A stretch of DNA of 64,000 nt from Bacteroidales bacterium (lineage in GTDB: Bacteria; Bacteroidota; Bacteroidia; Bacteroidales; WCHB1-69): the NCBI GenBank assembly GCA_017443175.1, contig JAFSOZ010000003.1:1-64000 (forward strand). The letters run 5' to 3'. Below the pieces are notes generated by a model. That model was not told where the DNA came from, did no database searches, and saw only the letters and a program-made list of their open reading frames with translations. Below, in pieces: positions 36,924 through 45,054 of the stretch. Both the position numbers and the translations under genes were made by a program. The number at the start of each line of letters is the position of its first letter. Position 1 is the stretch's first letter.

Positions 36924-36955
36924 AATTTTGTTTTACTTTGCAAATGTACAAAATT
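36924..36955 (-). promoter_or_regulatory. Operator-like inverted repeat around the promoter of the VapC locus
   Basis: Perfect 8-bp arms AATTTTGT (36924-36931) and ACAAAATT (36948-36955), 16 bp apart, flank the minus-strand -7 box TACATTTG (36941-36948). The arrangement fits autorepression by a toxin-antitoxin complex. Confidence 0.5.
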
Positions 36956-37029
36956 TATTTAAACAGCACTTAAAAAAATAAAAAAAATCATTGACCCAAA
37001 TTATCATTTATCAGTGAATTGATTTTCAA

Positions 37030-38052
37030 TCAATTATCTTCTGAAATCTTTTTCACGTCGTACACTGGCACGTCAACCACTGCACCCAAAGCCTCTTGCA
37101 ACTGCTCGGATGTCACCTTGAAGCCGGATGGAGACGTGGGATTGATGCACATCGCCAATAAGTTGGGGCGTTTCAAGACCATCAGCCGCCCACCCTTCTG
37201 CAAAAAACCGTGCAGCACGAACGGGGTGACGAATATCTTTGTGAAATCCTTGACCACCAGTACAATGTCCTTCACGTTAGCCTGCCCGCGGAAAAATTCC
37301 AGCATGTTGTCCGTGACTATGCCGCTGATAAAAAGCGTGTTCCCATGACTGAACAGTTTATCCTTGTATTGCGCAAACAGCAATGGCGACGCGACAGGCA
37401 GGCGGTGCAGGGTTCCCTCCCCTACCGCATAGATACCAGAGTCGCACTGCATCATGCGTTCACTCTCGTCCGTCTCATATTCGGGCAATTGCGTCAGCTG
37501 ATAGACAAACTTTGTCTTGGCCACTACTGTATTGAGATCCGGAGCCATAGCCATGCCCGTGGTCAGAATCAGCCCGTCAGTCACGGAAGGTGATGCTGGG
37601 CTTTTGCGCGACAGCGCACCGTCCACAATGGTGAGATCCACGCCCATGGCCTGCATCTGCGCGATGAGCGCACGTATGCGTCCTGTGGAAGCAGGCCCGG
37701 CCAATATCACTTTGCCCTCCTGCAGCACGCGCGCCGTGACCAGCCGTCCCAACGAGGTCGTCTCCTCCGAAAGCTCGCATATCTCCGACAACAACTGCCG
37801 TTGGCGATAATAGTACTCCGAAGTGACAAAATAGGTATTCTTCGCCAAGACCACTTCCGGTTTCTCGGTCTTGGTCACCTGGTCCGTCTTCTCTCCGTCC
37901 ACGCCGATGGAAGTGACCGCAATCACCTTATCCGTCGTGCGCAGCTGGTCCAGGACATAGTTCAGACACACCGTCTTTCCGGTATTCTTCGCCATCCCCA
38001 CAATGGAGAGACTGCGACAGGATAATATGCTTTTCAGAAGGTCAGAGGTCAA
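37030..38052 (-). CDS. P-loop protein resembling lysine 5,6-aminomutase reactivase subunit KamB
   Basis: 340 residues. A P-loop near the start (SIVGMAKNTGKT, about 16-27), then TSIGVDGEKTDQVTKTEKPE, ILAGPASTGRIRALI and the striking segment IVDGALSRKSPASPSVTDG. From memory of the family this pattern matches KamB proteins that accompany B12-dependent lysine 5,6-aminomutase, but I cannot check it. kamE lies 24 kb away in this window, which fits. The only possible start is TTG 38052, inside a heptamer repeat: TGA sits two codons upstream and the P-loop leaves little room downstream. Cytosolic ATPase or GTPase; the role is inference. Confidence 0.55.
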   Translation of the reverse strand: MTSDLLKSILSCRSLSIVGMAKNTGKTVCLNYVLDQLRTTDKVIAVTSIGVDGEKTDQVTKTEKPEVVLAKNTYFVTSEYYYRQRQLLSEICELSEETTSLGRLVTARVLQEGKVILAGPASTGRIRALIAQMQAMGVDLTIVDGALSRKSPASPSVTDGLILTTGMAMAPDLNTVVAKTKFVYQLTQLPEYETDESERMMQCDSGIYAVGEGTLHRLPVASPLLFAQYKDKLFSHGNTLFISGIVTDNMLEFFRGQANVKDIVLVVKDFTKIFVTPFVLHGFLQKGGRLMVLKRPNLLAMCINPTSPSGFKVTSEQLQEALGAVVDVPVYDVKKISEDN

Positions 38053-38128
38053 AGTTCAAAGTTGAAAGTTTAAAGTTTCAGAATCTCAATCCAAGTTTGA
38101 ATTTTGAATTCTGAATTTTGAATTTATT
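38041..38128. repeat. AAAGTTC and TTTGAAT heptamer arrays
   Basis: AAAGTTC AAAGTTG AAAGTTT AAAGTTT at about 38051-38079, then GTTTGAA TTTTGAA TTCTGAA TTTTGAA at about 38095-38122. They fill the gap between two minus-strand genes and include the TTG start codon of the downstream one. Confidence 0.85.
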
Positions 38129-38130
38129 CT

Positions 38131-39414
38131 TTATCGCATTGCGTTCTCAATCTCATCCACTTCCACGGGTGTGCCAGCAAGGAGGTCGATGGGTTTGTTG
38201 CCCACCACGACATCCGTCTCGATTCGCACGCCAATACCCTCTTCAGCGATGTAGATGCCAGGCTCGCAGCTGAGCACATGACCAGGCTGGAATACCCAGT
38301 CGCGCTGTCCCACATCGTGGACGTCAAGACCGATAAAGTGACTCGTGTTGTGCATATAATATTTCTTGAAGCACGGCATGTCAGGATCCTGATTCTTCAC
38401 ATCATTCCAAGTATAAAGTCCCAGTTTAATCAATTCTTCATCCATTCTTTTGAAAACAAAGTCATTGATTTTGTGAATCGTCATGCCCGGTTTGAACTTC
38501 GGAATTGTATCTTTATAAATTGACAAGACCGCCTCATAAACCTGTTTCTGGCGGGGAGAGAATTTGCCGTTCACGGGCACGGTGCGCGAGCAGTCGCCGG
38601 CATAGTTGGCGTATTCGGCGCCAAAGTCCAGCAGCAGCAGGTCACCGTCTTTCATAATCTTGTCATTCTTAATGTAATGCAAAATGCAGGTGTCTGCTCC
38701 GGAGGCCACAATTGGGGCAAAGGAATGCGTGGTGCCGCCGTTGCGCAACAGTTCGTACGTCATGGCGGCCTCCACTTCGTACTCATAGCTGCCGGGCCGG
38801 ATGGCGGCCAGCGCGCTCTCGAACATCTTGCGCGTGATGTCGCAGGCATACTTCATCGCCACCAGCTCCTCCGACGATTTCACCGCGCGCAGGGGATAGA
38901 GAATCGGGGCCAGCCGGCGGAAGTCGTGCAACGGGTAATCAGCCTTCAACTGCTTGGCAAAGCGCACCTCGCGGGTCGGGAAGTCGGGCTTGATGCGCGG
39001 GTCTTCCGGAATGTGCAGATACACATGCGCGGCGTGCATCATCAGGTCGTTGAGCACGCCCTCGAACTGTTCCACAAACATCACCGTCTTCACACCCGAC
39101 AGCTCCGAAGCCTGCTCCTTGCTCAGCCGATGGCCGAACCACACTATTTTCTCCGGAGAGGGATTCTTGATGAAAAGAATCTCCCGGTAGGCCGGATTGG
39201 GATGCCACGGTGCCAGCGTCAAATAAGTGTCCTCCTGGTCAATGCCACACAAATAGAGCAAATCGGAGTTCTGGCGGAAAGGATGGGTGGTGTCGCCACA
39301 GCGCGGGTATTCATCGTGGGAAACCAGCACGGCGATGGAGTCCTTCTCCATCTCACCCACCACATTCTTGCGGTTGCGCGCATAAAATTTCGACGGTAGC
39401 GGTTTATATCGCAT
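38131..39414 (-). CDS. Xaa-Pro aminopeptidase (M24B)
   Basis: 427 residues. An aminopeptidase P N-terminal domain (about 1-150) precedes the M24 pita-bread domain with the metal ligands in LLLDFGAEYANYAGDCSRT, HNTSHFIGLDVHD, SCEPGIY and GVRIETD. It cleaves the N-terminal residue from peptides with proline in position two, using two Mn or Zn ions in the cytosol. The length is normal. Own promoter at 39443. Confidence 0.93.
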   Translation of the reverse strand: MRYKPLPSKFYARNRKNVVGEMEKDSIAVLVSHDEYPRCGDTTHPFRQNSDLLYLCGIDQEDTYLTLAPWHPNPAYREILFIKNPSPEKIVWFGHRLSKEQASELSGVKTVMFVEQFEGVLNDLMMHAAHVYLHIPEDPRIKPDFPTREVRFAKQLKADYPLHDFRRLAPILYPLRAVKSSEELVAMKYACDITRKMFESALAAIRPGSYEYEVEAAMTYELLRNGGTTHSFAPIVASGADTCILHYIKNDKIMKDGDLLLLDFGAEYANYAGDCSRTVPVNGKFSPRQKQVYEAVLSIYKDTIPKFKPGMTIHKINDFVFKRMDEELIKLGLYTWNDVKNQDPDMPCFKKYYMHNTSHFIGLDVHDVGQRDWVFQPGHVLSCEPGIYIAEEGIGVRIETDVVVGNKPIDLLAGTPVEVDEIENAMR

Positions 39415-39442
39415 TATTCCTATGATTTAAAGTTAGAAAATG

Positions 39443-39450
39443 CAAAAATA
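39443..39450 (-). promoter_or_regulatory. TATTTTTG -7 box for the aminopeptidase
   Basis: A minus-strand TATTTTTG 29 bp before ATG 39414. Confidence 0.62.
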
Positions 39451-39540
39451 CAAAAAAGTTGCGACGATGAAACATACATCCCGAATATTTGTTTTCTACA
39501 AAAAACACTTTTGAATTATTTTTGTTTCTTAAAAAAAACA

Positions 39541-39548
39541 TATATTTG
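39541..39548 (+). promoter_or_regulatory. TATATTTG -7 box for the AAA ATPase
   Basis: TATATTTG 46 bp before ATG 39594, with a TTTG at 39521-39524 (spacer 16 bp, slightly short). Confidence 0.6.
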
Positions 39549-39593
39549 CAGCCTAAAAAAATAAAACACATATCTATAATCTTACAAATCGCT

Positions 39594-40799
39594 ATGGATA
39601 AATTATTTGAGCGACACGATGAATATCTGGCAAATGTACCGATGGAACATATTCGGAGCATGATGAATCTGATTGACTGGTCAATCAGACTAATCGCAAT
39701 CAAAGGTCCAAAGGGTGTAGGAAAATCGACACTGATGCTACAATACATCAAATCCCATTTCGATCCTGACGACCGGCATGTTCTATATTTTTCCGCTGAC
39801 ACCAGTTATTTCGCCACTCATAACATTGTGGACACTGCCGACCGTTTTTGCAAAATGGGAGGCACACACTTGTTCATTGACGAGATTCATAAATACGAAA
39901 ATTGGAGCAGGGAAATCAAGGAAATCTATGACTTGCATAAAAATCTGCATGTTGTGATAAGTGGATCCTCGTTGCTTCAACTAAATGACGGGCAAGCCGA
40001 TCTTTCTCGAAGGTTGACGGAATATCGCATGCCTGGACTCTCATTCCGGGAATATCTTTGGTTTGAACATGGAATCCAAATCCCAAAAATCGATCTCGGC
40101 AGTTTGCTGCGCTCGCCCAACAAATTTTGCAATAATGTAAAAGAGCAATGTCATCCGCTTGAGCATTTTTCCAAATATTTGAGAACCGGATATTACCCCT
40201 TTTACTTTGAAAACAAAAAAATCTACGCAAGCACCGTGGAGTCCGTTGTCAACTACATTATCGACGCAGAATTAACCCGACATCGCAACCTTGAAGTCGG
40301 GAACACCCGAAAAATCAAAGCATTGTTACAAGTAATCTCTTCCATGGTTCCTTACGATGTGGACATCAGCAAACTTTCAAAAAACATCGGCATACAACGG
40401 ACAACCACACTTAAGTACTTGAGGAATCTGGAGGAGGCGTCCCTCATCTACAGACTTTTCACAAATCTCAACAGTATAGGAAATCTCCAAAAACCCGACA
40501 AAATCCTACTTGACAATCCAAACCTGCTTTATGCACTATCGGCAGAGCAACCATCCATCGGAACGGTTAGAGAAACTTTTTTCTGCAACCAGTTGGTTTC
40601 CTCGGGACACCAAGTGGAATACAGCGGATTGAAAAGCGGTGATTTTCGAATTGACAAACACATTGTAATAGAAGTAGGTGGTAAGGATAAAGGTTTTGAA
40701 CAGATAAAAAATGAAAATGAGGGTTTTGTCGCTGCTGACGACATTGACAGTGCCACAATCCGAAAAATACCACTTTGGGCCTTCGGGTGCTTATACTGA
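39594..40799 (+). CDS. AAA family ATPase, AAA_14/DUF4143 type
   Basis: 401 residues from ATG 39594; an upstream ATG at 39489 lies before the promoter and is rejected. Walker A GPKGVGKST (about 37-45), Walker B THLFIDEIHK (about 90-99) and sensor-like VVISGSSLLQL are followed by a DUF4143-like C-terminus (NQLVSSGHQVEYSGLKSGDF, IVIEVGGKDKGFEQIK), which resembles a PD-(D/E)XK nuclease fold with weak conservation. Such proteins are common and laterally mobile in Bacteroidota, and their function is unknown. Codon use is more AT-rich than its neighbours, consistent with acquisition by transfer. Confidence 0.85.
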   Translation: MDKLFERHDEYLANVPMEHIRSMMNLIDWSIRLIAIKGPKGVGKSTLMLQYIKSHFDPDDRHVLYFSADTSYFATHNIVDTADRFCKMGGTHLFIDEIHKYENWSREIKEIYDLHKNLHVVISGSSLLQLNDGQADLSRRLTEYRMPGLSFREYLWFEHGIQIPKIDLGSLLRSPNKFCNNVKEQCHPLEHFSKYLRTGYYPFYFENKKIYASTVESVVNYIIDAELTRHRNLEVGNTRKIKALLQVISSMVPYDVDISKLSKNIGIQRTTTLKYLRNLEEASLIYRLFTNLNSIGNLQKPDKILLDNPNLLYALSAEQPSIGTVRETFFCNQLVSSGHQVEYSGLKSGDFRIDKHIVIEVGGKDKGFEQIKNENEGFVAADDIDSATIRKIPLWAFGCLY

Positions 40800-40824
40800 T
40801 TACACCATGAATATCATTTTTTTA

Positions 40825-40832
40825 TATCTTTG
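40825..40832 (+). promoter_or_regulatory. TATCTTTG -7 box for tpiA
   Basis: TATCTTTG 75 bp upstream of the tpiA ATG. Confidence 0.65.
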
Positions 40833-40906
40833 CAATCGCGTTTTAAGTACGATAAATCTAAATCAACCGTTAACTGATAATATTTCAACAAACCAACTTA
40901 AGTATT

Positions 40907-41689
40907 ATGAAACCTAAAATCGTCATTGGAAACTGGAAAATGAACAAGAACTTCGATGAAGCCGAGGACCTCATCAGCGAAATCGGAGAAAAACTGGAAA
41001 ATTATAACTTTGAAACGGGAATCGTGCTCTGTCCTCCTTTGGTTTACACGGAGCTGGTGACCGACCACGCCAACGAAGAGGGCAGCCAGTTCTACGCCGG
41101 CGTACAGAATGTGAGCGAGTTCGAGAACGGTGCCTATACGGGTGAAGTCTCCGCAGAGATGCTCGCCAGCATGGACGTTTCTTTCTGTATCGTGGGACAT
41201 TCCGAGAGAAGAAAATTCTTCGGCGAGACCAATGAGATTGTATTGAAGAAGATGCTCCGCCTGCTGGCCAACGACATCGTGCCGGTGATGTGCTGCGGCG
41301 AGTCTTTGGACGAGCGCAAGGCAGGCAAGCATTTTGAAATCGTGCAAAAGCAACTGGAGGAAAGCATCTACCAACTCACACCCGAGCAGATGGAACGCGT
41401 GGTCATCGCCTACGAGCCCATCTGGGCCATCGGCACCGGCGAGACCGCCACGCCCGCACAGGCGCAGGAAATGCTGGCTTTCATCCGTTCCCTCGTGGAG
41501 AAAAAGTTCGGCACCGAGATGGCTGTCAACACCTATATCCTCTACGGCGGCAGCTGCAACGCCAAAAACGCCTTGGAGCTCTTCTCTCAGTCTGACGTGG
41601 ATGGCGGCCTGATTGGCGGCGCCTCCCTCAAAGCGGATGACTTCCTCAAGATCATCGAGGCCGGCGAGACCGTTATCAAAGACAACTGA
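40907..41689 (+). CDS. tpiA: Triosephosphate isomerase
   Basis: 260 residues. Converts dihydroxyacetone phosphate and glyceraldehyde 3-phosphate in glycolysis. Catalytic features are intact: GNWKMN with Lys11, FCIVGHSERR with the electrophilic histidine, and the catalytic glutamate in VVIAYEPIWAIGTGE. The phosphate-gripping end ILYGGSCNAKNA and GLIGGASLK are present. Followed after 20 bp by the PorE-like gene, so possibly the first gene of a tpiA-OmpA-murC transcript. Confidence 0.97.
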   Translation: MKPKIVIGNWKMNKNFDEAEDLISEIGEKLENYNFETGIVLCPPLVYTELVTDHANEEGSQFYAGVQNVSEFENGAYTGEVSAEMLASMDVSFCIVGHSERRKFFGETNEIVLKKMLRLLANDIVPVMCCGESLDERKAGKHFEIVQKQLEESIYQLTPEQMERVVIAYEPIWAIGTGETATPAQAQEMLAFIRSLVEKKFGTEMAVNTYILYGGSCNAKNALELFSQSDVDGGLIGGASLKADDFLKIIEAGETVIKDN

Positions 41690-41709
41690 TTTTTACCTGA
41701 TGCCTCCCT

Positions 41710-43716
41710 ATGAAACCCCGTTTCCTGTTTATCGCGTTTCTATGTCTGTGCCTCCTGCCCGCATTCGCGCAGGAGGACGCCGACCCGTGTCAGCAGACCA
41801 TGGACAAGAACAGTGAGAAGCTGTTCAAGAAAGCCCGCGATTTCCAGAAAAACGGCAAGAAAGAGGAGGCTTTGGAGATATACGATGACATCTTGGCTGA
41901 ACATCCCGAGTATCTGAATGTGAACTACTACTACGCACTCAGCTACTACCTGCCCATCGAGGCCAACCGTTATCAAGCCAAGACGAAGGACAAGACGGAC
42001 TACAAGAAGGCGATGGCCGCCTTCAACCGGATGTACAACGTGTGCCCATACTACAAGCCGCACTGCAACCTGTACGCGGCACGGTTGGCATACTTCAATG
42101 AGGATTTCGCGGAGGCCATCAAATTCGCCGCCGTCATTGTAGAAAATCCGGATCTGTTTTCCGCCCCGAAGGACACAGCCAAGCTGGGCGAGGCACAGTT
42201 GCTGATTCGCAAGGCACGGTTTTACGACAACATTCTCAACCATCCCGTACCGTTTGATCCCAAGCCAGTGTCAGGCATCTCAACCGATGCGGACGAGTAC
42301 TTGGGGACCCTGTCGCCCGACGGCGAGCATTTCTATTTCACCCGCCGAAAAAACGTAGTGGATGACAGCCCGTTCAGCCACGGCGAGAAGGTGAGCAAGG
42401 AGTTTTTCTCATACAGTGACAAGAAAAACGGCCATTTCGGGACAGGCGTTCCTCTGCCCCACCCGTTCAACCGCGCGCTCAGCGAAGGTAGTCCCACCAT
42501 CAACATCACCAACGACATGCTCATTTTCACCAAGTTGGTCTCCACGAGCGGCTACCACAACTATGATCTCTACTACTCGGAGTTCATCGATGGTGAATGG
42601 ACGGAACCCAAATCGTTAGGTCCCAACATCAACCGTCCTGATTCATGGGAGTCTCAAGCCTCGCTGAGCTCTGACGGCAAGGTACTGTTCTTTGCCTCCG
42701 ACCGACCAGGCACCTACGGGGGCTCCGACATCTGGTACTCGCAGCGCAACAGCGACGGCACTTGGCGCAAGCCCGTGAACTTAGGACCCACCATCAACAC
42801 ACCGGAGAACGAACGGTCGCCATTCCTGCACACTGACAGCAAAACGCTCTACTTCTCCTCCTCCGGACACGACGGCATGGGCGGCCAGGACATCTTCTTC
42901 TCCAAACTGGACGAGAAGAACCGCTGGACCGCTCCCACCAATATCGGCTATCCGATCAACTCCGAGAACGACGAAGTGGATTTCTTCGTCAGTCTGGACG
43001 GCAAAACCGGCTATTTCTCTTCCAACAACATTGACAACCAAGACTGGAACATCTACGAATTCGAGCTCTATGAGGAAGCCCGGCCTCACGTGATGATGAT
43101 TGTGAAGGGCAAGGTCACAGCCGATGACGGGGATCTGGAGGGGGCCACCGTGGAAATTCGGGACACCGCCACCAATGTCATTGCCACCGGCATCGTGAGT
43201 GCCAACACAGGGAATTACGCCGTGGCCACAGAAGTGAAAAAGGAAGACCCTCAACCCATCATCGTCACCGTAAAGAAAGAGGGACACTCCTACGACTCGC
43301 AAATCATCACCCCAGAGCAGATGCAGGAGAGCATTGTGACCAAAGACGCGGAAGTGAAGGCCATCGAGCCGGGCAAGGTGTGCGATCTGCGCGACATCTA
43401 CTACGAAACAAATTCTTATACGCTTACGCAGGCCTCCAAGGTGGTGCTCGCCCTGTTCATCGAATTCCTCAAAGACAACCCGACCGTCAAAGTGGAAATC
43501 CAAGGCCATACAGACAACATCGGTAACGACGATGCCAACCAGAAGCTCTCGGAGCAGCGCGCCAAGGCGGTATATGACTACGTTATCGGCAAGGGCATCC
43601 CTGCCGACCGGCTGCGTTACAAGGGCTACGGCGAAAGCCAACCCATTGCGGACAACAACACGGCAACGGGCCGGGCCAAAAACCGAAGAACCGTATTCTT
43701 GATCTATGAAAAATAA
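41710..43716 (+). CDS. OmpA-family protein with TPR and PD40 propeller, PorE-like
   Basis: 668 residues. Signal peptide (MKPRFLFIAFLCLCLLPAFA), TPR-like helices (about 30-160, KKEEALEIYDDILAEHPEYL), a PD40/WD40-like propeller (about 195-440, with ASLSSDGKVLFFASDRPGTY and SENDEVDFFVSLDGKTGYFS), a carboxypeptidase-regulatory-like domain (about 455-535) and an OmpA peptidoglycan-binding domain (about 556-668, VEIQGHTDNIGNDDANQKLS). This order and length match PorE, the T9SS component that tethers the machinery to peptidoglycan. It has a plain signal peptide and no lipobox, unlike the lipoprotein reported for Porphyromonas, so a paralogue is possible. Overlaps murC by 11 bp. Confidence 0.82.
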   Translation: MKPRFLFIAFLCLCLLPAFAQEDADPCQQTMDKNSEKLFKKARDFQKNGKKEEALEIYDDILAEHPEYLNVNYYYALSYYLPIEANRYQAKTKDKTDYKKAMAAFNRMYNVCPYYKPHCNLYAARLAYFNEDFAEAIKFAAVIVENPDLFSAPKDTAKLGEAQLLIRKARFYDNILNHPVPFDPKPVSGISTDADEYLGTLSPDGEHFYFTRRKNVVDDSPFSHGEKVSKEFFSYSDKKNGHFGTGVPLPHPFNRALSEGSPTINITNDMLIFTKLVSTSGYHNYDLYYSEFIDGEWTEPKSLGPNINRPDSWESQASLSSDGKVLFFASDRPGTYGGSDIWYSQRNSDGTWRKPVNLGPTINTPENERSPFLHTDSKTLYFSSSGHDGMGGQDIFFSKLDEKNRWTAPTNIGYPINSENDEVDFFVSLDGKTGYFSSNNIDNQDWNIYEFELYEEARPHVMMIVKGKVTADDGDLEGATVEIRDTATNVIATGIVSANTGNYAVATEVKKEDPQPIIVTVKKEGHSYDSQIITPEQMQESIVTKDAEVKAIEPGKVCDLRDIYYETNSYTLTQASKVVLALFIEFLKDNPTVKVEIQGHTDNIGNDDANQKLSEQRAKAVYDYVIGKGIPADRLRYKGYGESQPIADNNTATGRAKNRRTVFLIYEK

Positions 43717-45052
43717 GAGACTCTATTTTCTCGGCATCGGCGGCATCGGCATGAGCGCGCTGGCACAGTATTTCCTGGCCGAGGGCGACGAGGTATATGG
43801 CTACGACCTCACCCCATCCCCTATCACAGACATGCTCATGCAAAAAGGGGCCGTCATCCACTTCGACGACAATGCAGACAAGATACCCTCGGGGGTGGAT
43901 TTCGCGGTTTTCACGCCCGCCGTGCCACGCACCAATGCGGTATTCCAGTATTTCATAGAGCATAACACTCCTCTTCACAAGCGTTCGCAGGTGCTCGGGC
44001 ACATCACGGAACAATTGCCTTCGGTGGCCGTAGCCGGCACTCATGGCAAGACGACCACTACTTCGATGGTGGCGCATTTGCTGGCTCCGGAGGTCAGCAT
44101 TGCCGGCTTCATCGGCGGCATTGCCAAGAATTTCCACGACAACCTGGTGCTCGGCACCAACCCCGTGGCTGCCGTGGCAGAGGCCGACGAGTACGACCGC
44201 TCCTTCCTGACTCTGCACCCCGCCGTGGCCATCATCACCTCCATGGATGCCGACCATTTGGACATCTACGGTACACGCGAAAATCTGGTGGCCGCCTTCC
44301 AGCAATTTGCCACACAATCGCAAACTGTGCTCGTGGAGGAGTCCGTCGCCAATGAAATCCAACATTCGCAAAAGCTCATCTACGGCACTGGGCCACACGC
44401 CGACTACCGCGCCGAAAACATCCAACTGGCCCCCAACCGCGCCACCTTCGACCTACGCACCCCCGACGGCATCCTCCCGCAATTGCAACTCCGCGCCAAC
44501 GGGCTATACAACGTACTCAACGCCACGGCTGCCGTGGCCGCGGTGCTAGAACTGTTCAAGGGCAGACATGCCGGCATCAAACCCGCACGTTCCATCCTCA
44601 TCGGAGACAAACTGCAAACCTTCGCTGGCGTAAAGCGCCGCTTCGACTACATCGTGGACCGCGATGATTTTATCTACATCGACGATTACGCACACCATCC
44701 CGAGGAGATGCACTCCTTCATCTCCGCCGTACGCAAGATATATCCCGGGAAACACATCTGCGGCATCTTCCAGCCCCACTTGTACAGCCGCACCCGCGAC
44801 TTCGCAAAGCAGTTTGCGGAAGTGCTGTCGCAATTAGACGAAGTGATTCTGCTGCCCATATACCCTGCGCGCGAGCAGCCCATCCCCGGCATCACCTCCG
44901 AATATCTGCTCTCGCTCATTGACAATCCCAACAAACGGGTTCTCAGCAAAGAAGAACTTCTCCCCTACCTGCAAACACACAAACCCGAAGTACTGCTTAC
45001 CATCGGAGCCGGCGACATCGACCGGTTCGTTGAGAAAATACAACAACTGTAA
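43706..45052 (+). CDS. murC: UDP-N-acetylmuramate--L-alanine ligase
   Basis: 448 residues. Adds L-alanine to UDP-MurNAc in peptidoglycan synthesis. N-terminal Rossmann motif LGIGGIGMSALA (about 9-20), ATP loop AGTHGKTTTTSM (about 110), central EADEYDRSF, and YIDDYAHHPEEMHS at the start of the C-terminal domain. The LGIGGIGMSALA start favours MurC over the recycling ligase Mpl. It is outside a mur-fts cluster here and its start overlaps the end of the PorE-like gene by 11 bp, so translation is coupled to a peptidoglycan-binding protein. Confidence 0.9.
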   Translation: MKNKRLYFLGIGGIGMSALAQYFLAEGDEVYGYDLTPSPITDMLMQKGAVIHFDDNADKIPSGVDFAVFTPAVPRTNAVFQYFIEHNTPLHKRSQVLGHITEQLPSVAVAGTHGKTTTTSMVAHLLAPEVSIAGFIGGIAKNFHDNLVLGTNPVAAVAEADEYDRSFLTLHPAVAIITSMDADHLDIYGTRENLVAAFQQFATQSQTVLVEESVANEIQHSQKLIYGTGPHADYRAENIQLAPNRATFDLRTPDGILPQLQLRANGLYNVLNATAAVAAVLELFKGRHAGIKPARSILIGDKLQTFAGVKRRFDYIVDRDDFIYIDDYAHHPEEMHSFISAVRKIYPGKHICGIFQPHLYSRTRDFAKQFAEVLSQLDEVILLPIYPAREQPIPGITSEYLLSLIDNPNKRVLSKEELLPYLQTHKPEVLLTIGAGDIDRFVEKIQQL

Positions 45053-45054
45053 AT

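Noticed and set aside
36778..36981. Plus-strand 67-codon hydrophobic frame
   Set aside because: Antisense to the VapC-locus ORFs; hydrophobicity is the reverse reading of lysine codons.
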